From: Bacteroidota bacterium
Lineage (GTDB): Bacteria; Bacteroidota; Rhodothermia; Rhodothermales; UBA10348
DNA length: 8,189 bases
Direction: 5' to 3'
Assembly: GCA_027620595.1 (NCBI GenBank)
Contig: JAQCDI010000105.1
Span: forward strand, 1 to 8,189
The notes under the pieces are model-generated. The model saw only the letters and a list, made by a program, of their open reading frames with translations. It made no database searches and had not been told where the DNA came from. The position numbers and the translations under genes are program-made. Below are positions 5,553 through 8,189 of this stretch, one piece after another; positions within the stretch are counted from its first letter, which is position 1, and every line of letters starts with the position of its first letter.

Positions 5553-6791
5553 GTGCGACGCTTCTTTTTCGAGTTTTCCGAATCCTTCCTGATCGCGGTT
5601 CGCGCCGTATGGTCCAACAAGATGCGGGCCGTTCTGACGACCCTGGGCATCATCATTGGTATCGTTTCCGTGACGGGAATGGCCACGGTGACCAACGGCA
5701 TCGAGCAGGGGTTCGAAAACGACATTTCCTCGCTGGGGACCGACGTGGTCTATATCGAGAAGTGGCCCTGGATGCGTGGTCCCGGGACAAAGTGGTGGGA
5801 ATACATCAACCGGCCCAATATCACCGAGGAGTTGGCAGAGGATCTGAATGAACGATCCCGGATGGTGTCGGCCGCCACGGCGGTGGTCAGCACGGCGCGA
5901 TCCTTGAAGACGGAGCATGAGTCCATTTCGTCCACCCGGATCATGGGGCTGCAGGCCAATTACGGGGATGTGCACACGGTGGACCTGTCGGATGGCTATT
6001 TCTTCACGCAGTTTGATGATCAGGGCGCCCGGAATGTGGCCATCATCGGGGCCAGTGTGGCCGAGGAACTCTTTCCTTTCGGTAATCCCATGGGCAAGGA
6101 GCTCAAGGTGGATGGCAACGCTTTCCGCGTCATCGGGGTGATGACGAAGCAGGGGCAGGGAGCTGAGGGAAGCGCGTCCGCGGATTGGGCCGTCCAGATC
6201 CCATTCAACACCTTCAAGAAGTACTTCGGCACCCGTTTTCGCGATGTGAGTGTGCGGGCCAAGATCCTACCGGGCCAGACGATGGACGACGCCAAGGATG
6301 AGATCCGCGGCGTGGCACGCATCTCGCGGGGCCTGACGGTTGAGGAGGAGGACAATTTTGAAATCAATGAACAGGAGACGTTGCGCGCCACGATCGAGCC
6401 CATCAAGAATGCCATCTTCGGTATCGGTATCGGTTTGACGGCACTTGCGCTTCTGGTTGGGGGGATCGGCGTGATGAACATCATGTTCGTTACGGTCCGG
6501 GAGCGCACCCGGGAGATTGGCGTGCGCAAGGCGGTCGGCGCCAGGCGATTCACCATCCTCATGCAGTTCCTGGTGGAAGCCATAGTAATCTGCATGGTGG
6601 GTGGATTGATCGGCGTGGGCCTGGCCTTCCCGCTCTCGATGCTCATCGGCATGGTGCTGCCGGCTTCCCTGAACCTGAGCACCGTACTCATGGCGTTCAG
6701 CATTTGCGTGGCCATCGGCACCATTTTTGGCTTGGCGCCTGCCTGGACGGCGGCCAAGGCTCCTCCCATTGAAGCGCTCCGCTATGAATAA
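5553..6791 (+). CDS. MacB/FtsX-type ABC transporter permease, first of a tandem pair
   Basis: From GTG 5553 the protein is 412 aa with classic MacB permease topology. TM1 lies at about 25-48 (MRAVLTTLGIIIGIVSVTGM). A periplasmic MacB core-type domain follows at about 50-280. Three C-terminal helices lie at about 287-313, 336-366 and 375-397. The cytoplasmic segment VRERTREIGVRKAVGARR (315-332) is the conserved ATPase-contacting loop, and the protein ends PIEALRYE. The family couples cytoplasmic ATP hydrolysis to mechanotransmission across the membrane for export or lipoprotein handling; the substrate here is unknown. The start is uncertain: no ATG precedes TM1 suitably. GTG 5553 gives RRFFFEFSESFLIAVRA, like relatives. 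GTG 5532 and GTG 5442 would add 7 or 37 residues of Arg-rich, unconserved-looking sequence. No ATPase domain is present. Confidence 0.92.
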   Translation: MRRFFFEFSESFLIAVRAVWSNKMRAVLTTLGIIIGIVSVTGMATVTNGIEQGFENDISSLGTDVVYIEKWPWMRGPGTKWWEYINRPNITEELAEDLNERSRMVSAATAVVSTARSLKTEHESISSTRIMGLQANYGDVHTVDLSDGYFFTQFDDQGARNVAIIGASVAEELFPFGNPMGKELKVDGNAFRVIGVMTKQGQGAEGSASADWAVQIPFNTFKKYFGTRFRDVSVRAKILPGQTMDDAKDEIRGVARISRGLTVEEEDNFEINEQETLRATIEPIKNAIFGIGIGLTALALLVGGIGVMNIMFVTVRERTREIGVRKAVGARRFTILMQFLVEAIVICMVGGLIGVGLAFPLSMLIGMVLPASLNLSTVLMAFSICVAIGTIFGLAPAWTAAKAPPIEALRYE

Positions 6792-8022
6792 CATGGGCAT
6801 CTTCGAAGCCGCCCGCATGTCCCTCGAGGCCCTTCGCGGTCACAAGGTCCGTTCGGCGCTCACGTTGCTGGGGATGGTGATCGGCGTGTTTGCCATCATC
6901 GTATCCGTGACGGCGGTACAGGTCATCGACGTGTATTTCAAGGACCGTCTCCAATTCCTGGGGTCGTCCACGTTCTCGATTTCGAGGACGCCGATGATCC
7001 AGACCGGCAACACGGATCGCAGCGTCCGCAACCGGCCCAACATCACCTTTGAACAGGTAGAGCGTCTTTCCGAAACCATGACACTCCCGGTCACGGTAAG
7101 CGTCATGGAGTTCTTTTCGTTGGGCAAGGTCATCTACAAGGACCGGGAAACAGAACCCAACATCATGACGATGGGGGTCGATCAGCACATGCTCGGCAAC
7201 TATTCGTATGAGATCGATTACGGGCGCTTCCTGACGAGCGAGGATGTACAGTATGCGCGGCCGACGTGCGTCCTGGGCTCGGACATTTCCAAAGCCCTGT
7301 TCGAAACCGAGAACGCCATCGGCAAGGTGGTCAAGGCGTCAGGCATGCGCTGCGAGGTGATCGGGGTGCTGCAAAGCAAGGGCAACTTCCTTGGCTTCTC
7401 GCAGGACACCCGCATCTACATCCCGGTCACGCGGGGTTTCACGGTTTACGGCGGGACCTTCCGGGACATCGGCAACATTTCGGTCCGCGTCGGTGATCCG
7501 GTGCTGATCAACGCGGCCAAGGAGGAAGCCACGGGTCGCATGCGGGTCATCCGCAAAGTGCAGCCCGGCGAGGACAACAACTTCGAGATCTCCACCAACG
7601 ACTCCATGGCGGCCATTTTCGAGGCCTTCACGGGAACGTTGACGGCGGGCGGCGCCGGCATTGGCCTGATTTCCCTGCTCGCGGCGGGTATCGGCATCAT
7701 GAACATAATGCTGGTGTCCGTGACGGAGCGCACCCGGGAGATCGGCATCCGCAAGAGCATCGGCGCACGCCGGAAGGACATCATGCGGCAATTCCTGCTT
7801 GAAGCGTTCTTCCTCTGTCAGATCGGCGGCATCATCGGCATCGGTCTCGGCGCCCTGGTGGGCAACGGTGTGGCCCTCTACTTCGATATCTCCGGTACCT
7901 TCCCGACCAACTGGGCCATCGGCGCTGTGGTCATGGTTACCGTGATTGCCTTGGTATTCGGGGGCTATCCGGCCTACAAGGCAGCGCGGCTCAATCCGAT
8001 CGACTCCCTCCGCTACGAATAG
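6784..8022 (+). CDS. MacB/FtsX-type ABC transporter permease, second of a tandem pair
   Basis: The protein is 412 aa and a diverged paralogue of the preceding permease. TM1 is at about 24-46 (SALTLLGMVIGVFAIIVSVT), a periplasmic core domain at about 50-275, and further helices at about 286-312, 337-362 and 376-397. The coupling loop VTERTREIGIRKSIGARR (313-330) and the C-terminus NPIDSLRYE match its partner. Both share NRPNIT in the periplasmic domain (83-88 here, 86-91 in the first) and an NFEI motif before TM2. ATG 6784 overlaps the upstream stop by 8 bp; a second ATG at 6793, 2 nt after that stop, is equally usable. Overlap and shared architecture point to co-translation and a heterodimeric permease. 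The cognate ATPase and any RND-type adaptor are not here, and the next gene is rpiA. Confidence 0.93.
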   Translation: MNNMGIFEAARMSLEALRGHKVRSALTLLGMVIGVFAIIVSVTAVQVIDVYFKDRLQFLGSSTFSISRTPMIQTGNTDRSVRNRPNITFEQVERLSETMTLPVTVSVMEFFSLGKVIYKDRETEPNIMTMGVDQHMLGNYSYEIDYGRFLTSEDVQYARPTCVLGSDISKALFETENAIGKVVKASGMRCEVIGVLQSKGNFLGFSQDTRIYIPVTRGFTVYGGTFRDIGNISVRVGDPVLINAAKEEATGRMRVIRKVQPGEDNNFEISTNDSMAAIFEAFTGTLTAGGAGIGLISLLAAGIGIMNIMLVSVTERTREIGIRKSIGARRKDIMRQFLLEAFFLCQIGGIIGIGLGALVGNGVALYFDISGTFPTNWAIGAVVMVTVIALVFGGYPAYKAARLNPIDSLRYE

Positions 8023-8056
8023 TCTCTCCGGACTCGACCGGTACGTGCGCGCAGTG

Positions 8057-8065
8057 TAGATTCCG
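8057..8065 (+). promoter_or_regulatory. Possible rpiA promoter element (TAGATTCCG)
   Basis: TAGATTCCG lies 28 nt before the rpiA start and fits the TAnnTT core of Bacteroidota-type -7 boxes. The identical 9-mer occurs on the minus strand at 2236-2228 upstream of parA. No -33 TTTG is visible at the right distance. Weak. Confidence 0.22.
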
Positions 8066-8093
8066 GGCGAACCCCAATCCCGCCCCCGAGACC

Positions 8094-8189
8094 ATGTCCG
8101 ATCTGCAAGAGGCCGCCAAGCAGGCCGTCGGTGACCACGTTGCCTCCCTGATTTCCGACGGGATGTCCCTCGGGATTGGTACCGGCTCC
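8094..8189 (+). CDS. rpiA: Ribose-5-phosphate isomerase A, N-terminal part (runs off the right edge)
   Basis: ATG 8094 opens a frame of 32 codons that continues past the window. The pattern AAKQAVGDHVASLISDGMSLGIGTGS matches the RpiA N-terminus, in which a helix leads into the DGMxxGxGTGST phosphate-binding loop (GIGTGS at 27-32 here). RpiA interconverts ribose 5-phosphate and ribulose 5-phosphate in the non-oxidative pentose phosphate pathway, in the cytoplasm. The gene begins 71 nt after the second permease, and no terminator is evident between them. With only 32 residues visible, another sugar-phosphate isomerase of the same fold is possible but less likely. Confidence 0.85.
   Translation, partial: MSDLQEAAKQAVGDHVASLISDGMSLGIGTGS

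Noticed and set aside
5343..5975. A 210-codon minus-strand frame overlapping the DUF5989 gene and the first permease
   Set aside because: It conflicts with two recognisable proteins and shows no family features.
8023..8056. Terminator after the second permease
   Set aside because: CCGG-ACTCGA-CCGG has only a 4-bp stem with no T-run; the TGCGCGCA palindrome nearby is likewise unsupported.
1..8189. A parS site (TGTTTCACGTGAAACA-like)
   Set aside because: I found no CACGTG core on scanning the window; near misses such as CACGTC and CACGTT lack the flanking dyad.

Overview
The window is gene-dense, high-GC chromosomal DNA (roughly 60% G+C by eye). It most resembles the Rhodothermota/Bacteroidota group. 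The reasons are the order parA-parB-DUF5683 protein, a DUF5989 micro-protein, MacB-type permease pairs of the kind common in that group, and a general lack of Shine-Dalgarno sequences before the starts. The taxonomic call is an inference from gene content.

Layout. On the minus strand, 2136 to 1 is one tightly coupled operon: parA (Soj ATPase), parB (Spo0J, the CTP-dependent clamp) and the N-terminal part of a DUF5683 envelope protein that runs off the left edge. Adjacent genes share bases at their stop/start junctions. A 329-nt divergent intergenic region (2137-2465) follows. It has no gene but is rich in inverted repeats, including a palindrome that carries a near-consensus DnaA box. On the plus strand come a UvrD/PcrA-like SF1A helicase (2466-4559) and, 6 nt later, a GNAT acetyltransferase (4566-5084). 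Next are a 26-bp tandem duplication and, on the minus strand, a 52-residue DUF5989 membrane protein (5227-5385). Divergent from it are two overlapping plus-strand genes for MacB/FtsX-type ABC permeases (about 5553-6791 and 6784-8022). The right edge holds the first 32 codons of rpiA.

How the genes work together. ParA and ParB form the chromosome segregation machine; no parS-like CACGTG core is visible here, so the parS sites must lie elsewhere. The helicase acts in DNA repair or replication restart. It ends in DDDLPF after a disordered linker, which copies the C-terminal tip of single-stranded DNA-binding protein (SSB); this is the most interesting signal in the window. The permease pair probably forms a heterodimeric exporter or lipoprotein-handling complex, but neither its ATPase nor its adaptor is encoded here. 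I see no phage, IS element, CRISPR array, tRNA or rRNA. Apart from the helicase tail, the DUF5989 placement and the structured divergent region, this is ordinary core chromosome.
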